A DNA stretch of 7,741 nucleotides from an uncultured Clostridia bacterium (GTDB taxonomy: Bacteria; Bacillota; Clostridia; Christensenellales; CAG-917): assembly GCA_937881285.1 (NCBI GenBank), contig CALGEU010000023.1, positions 1 to 7,741 of the forward strand. The letters are read 5' to 3'. A program made the position numbers and the translations under genes. Below, in pieces: positions 6,932 through 7,741 of this stretch. The number at the start of each line of letters is the position of its first letter. The stretch's first letter is position 1. The notes under the pieces were generated by a model, which was given only the letters and a program-made list of their open reading frames with translations, was not told where the DNA came from and ran no database searches.

Positions 6932-7648
6932 ATGAAAAGAAAAATCATAAACATTGACAAAGCGAAATGCAACGGTTGCGGCGCGTGCGCAAAAGCGTGC
7001 CATGAAGGCGCAATCGGCATGATTGACGGAAAAGCGACGCTTCTTCGCGACGATTATTGCGACGGTTTCGGAGATTGCTTGCCCAAATGCCCGACGGGTG
7101 CGATAACTTTCATAGAAAAGGACACTCTCCCCTACGACGAACAAGCGGTGCTCGAAAACAAGAAAAAAACAAGCGCGCAAACTGCAAAAACGCACGTTTG
7201 CCCGGGTATGCTCGCGCGCACGATAAGACAAAACACCATGCAAAAAAACGATTCTACAACCGAGTTGCCGTCTATGCTTGCGCAATGGCCTTGCCAGATA
7301 AAACTTGCTCCTATATCTGCGCCGTATTTTCAAGACGCACATATTCTCATTGCGGCGGATTGCACGGCGTACGCATACGCAAATGTACACGCCGATTTTA
7401 TGAAAGGCAAAATAACTCTCATAGGCTGTCCCAAACTCGACGCCGTCGATTATTCCGAAAAACTCTCTCAAATCTTTGAGAAAAACGACGTAAAAAGCGT
7501 GACGGTTCTTCGAATGGAAGTGCCCTGTTGCGGCGGACTTGAAAACGCAGTCAAGCGCGCGTTGCAAGCAAGCAAAAAACAAACTCCGCTTTCAGTAATC
7601 ACGATTTCTGTCAACGGAAACGTGCTTGAAAGGAAATCGGTGCAATAA
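6932..7648 (+). CDS. Ferredoxin-like [4Fe-4S] protein with CPG and CCG cysteine motifs
   Basis: This 238-residue cytoplasmic protein starts with a two-cluster ferredoxin domain. The first motif is complete (C13, C16, C19, C23). The second is C43, C49, C53 with Phe46 where a cysteine would normally stand, within DYCDGFGDCLPKCP. After a linker comes a larger domain holding HVCPGML (C90), QWPCQIKL (C121), IAADCTAYAYANVHADFMKG (C144), LIGCPKLD (C166) and EVPCCGGLENA (C199, C200). I recognise this layout from a family common in anaerobic Clostridia, usually annotated only as a 4Fe-4S binding protein; its reaction is not known to me. A redox or electron-transfer role is likely. AAGGTG at 6922-6927, 4 bases upstream, supports the start. 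The gene follows a terminator and is followed by another, so it looks like its own unit, probably chromosomal rather than phage. Confidence 0.88.
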   Translation: MKRKIINIDKAKCNGCGACAKACHEGAIGMIDGKATLLRDDYCDGFGDCLPKCPTGAITFIEKDTLPYDEQAVLENKKKTSAQTAKTHVCPGMLARTIRQNTMQKNDSTTELPSMLAQWPCQIKLAPISAPYFQDAHILIAADCTAYAYANVHADFMKGKITLIGCPKLDAVDYSEKLSQIFEKNDVKSVTVLRMEVPCCGGLENAVKRALQASKKQTPLSVITISVNGNVLERKSVQ

Positions 7649-7700
7649 ATCAAAAAAACACTTTCCCCGACGACAAACTACTCAATAACAAAACGATATG

Positions 7701-7728
7701 AAAAAACGGACGATTTCGTCCGTTTTTT
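7701..7728. terminator. Strong symmetric (bidirectional) intrinsic terminator
   Basis: A perfect 12-base stem (AAAAAACGGACG at 7701-7712, CGTCCGTTTTTT at 7717-7728) closes a four-base ATTT loop. The A tract on one side and T tract on the other let it stop transcription from either strand. It lies 52 bases after the ferredoxin-like stop and may also end a converging gene beyond the right edge. Confidence 0.9.
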
Positions 7729-7741
7729 ATTGCTATGAATT

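Noticed and set aside
6920..7582. Minus-strand open frame of 220 codons
   Set aside because: It is the complement of the ferredoxin-like gene, which has clear cluster motifs and a ribosome site.
1..7741. CRISPR arrays, tRNA or rRNA genes, insertion sequences, retron or defence genes
   Set aside because: I looked for regular spaced repeats, tRNA-like ends, transposase and reverse transcriptase motifs on both strands and saw none. Almost all sequence is explained by the seven genes.

Overview
The window joins two blocks. Positions 1-5757, all on the minus strand, hold the head-and-packaging module of a tailed phage or prophage. Positions 5890-7648, on the plus strand, hold two genes that look like ordinary bacterial chromosome. 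The organism is probably a mid-GC Firmicute of class Clostridia, perhaps from the gut. The reasons are the strong AGGAG-type ribosome sites in the phage genes, the style of the phage proteins, and a two-cluster ferredoxin-like protein of a kind I know from Clostridia. No marker gene fixes the genus.

Read in the direction of transcription (right to left), the phage block is: large terminase; a 135-residue protein with a small-terminase-like motif; P22-type portal; scaffold; and the major capsid protein, which runs off the left edge. Neighbouring genes overlap by 16 and 4 bases or are 14-16 bases apart, so this is almost certainly one operon. Together these genes build a procapsid (capsid protein on scaffold around a portal ring) and pump DNA into it (terminase). 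No frame is broken, so the module looks intact as far as it can be seen. The most unusual point is the end of the capsid protein. After the normal HK97-type fold finishes near residue 385, a second domain begins that resembles the InlB B-repeat (Listeria-Bacteroides repeat), and it is cut by the window edge.

A 132-base AT-rich gap (5758-5889) separates the terminase from a divergent plus-strand gene. No integrase, repressor, classical small terminase or tRNA is seen here, so this gap is a candidate prophage/host junction. The plus-strand genes are a signal-peptide membrane protein with a disordered, tyrosine-rich cytoplasmic tail (5890-6861) and a ferredoxin-like iron-sulfur protein (6932-7648). 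An intrinsic terminator sits between them and a second, symmetric one follows the ferredoxin gene.
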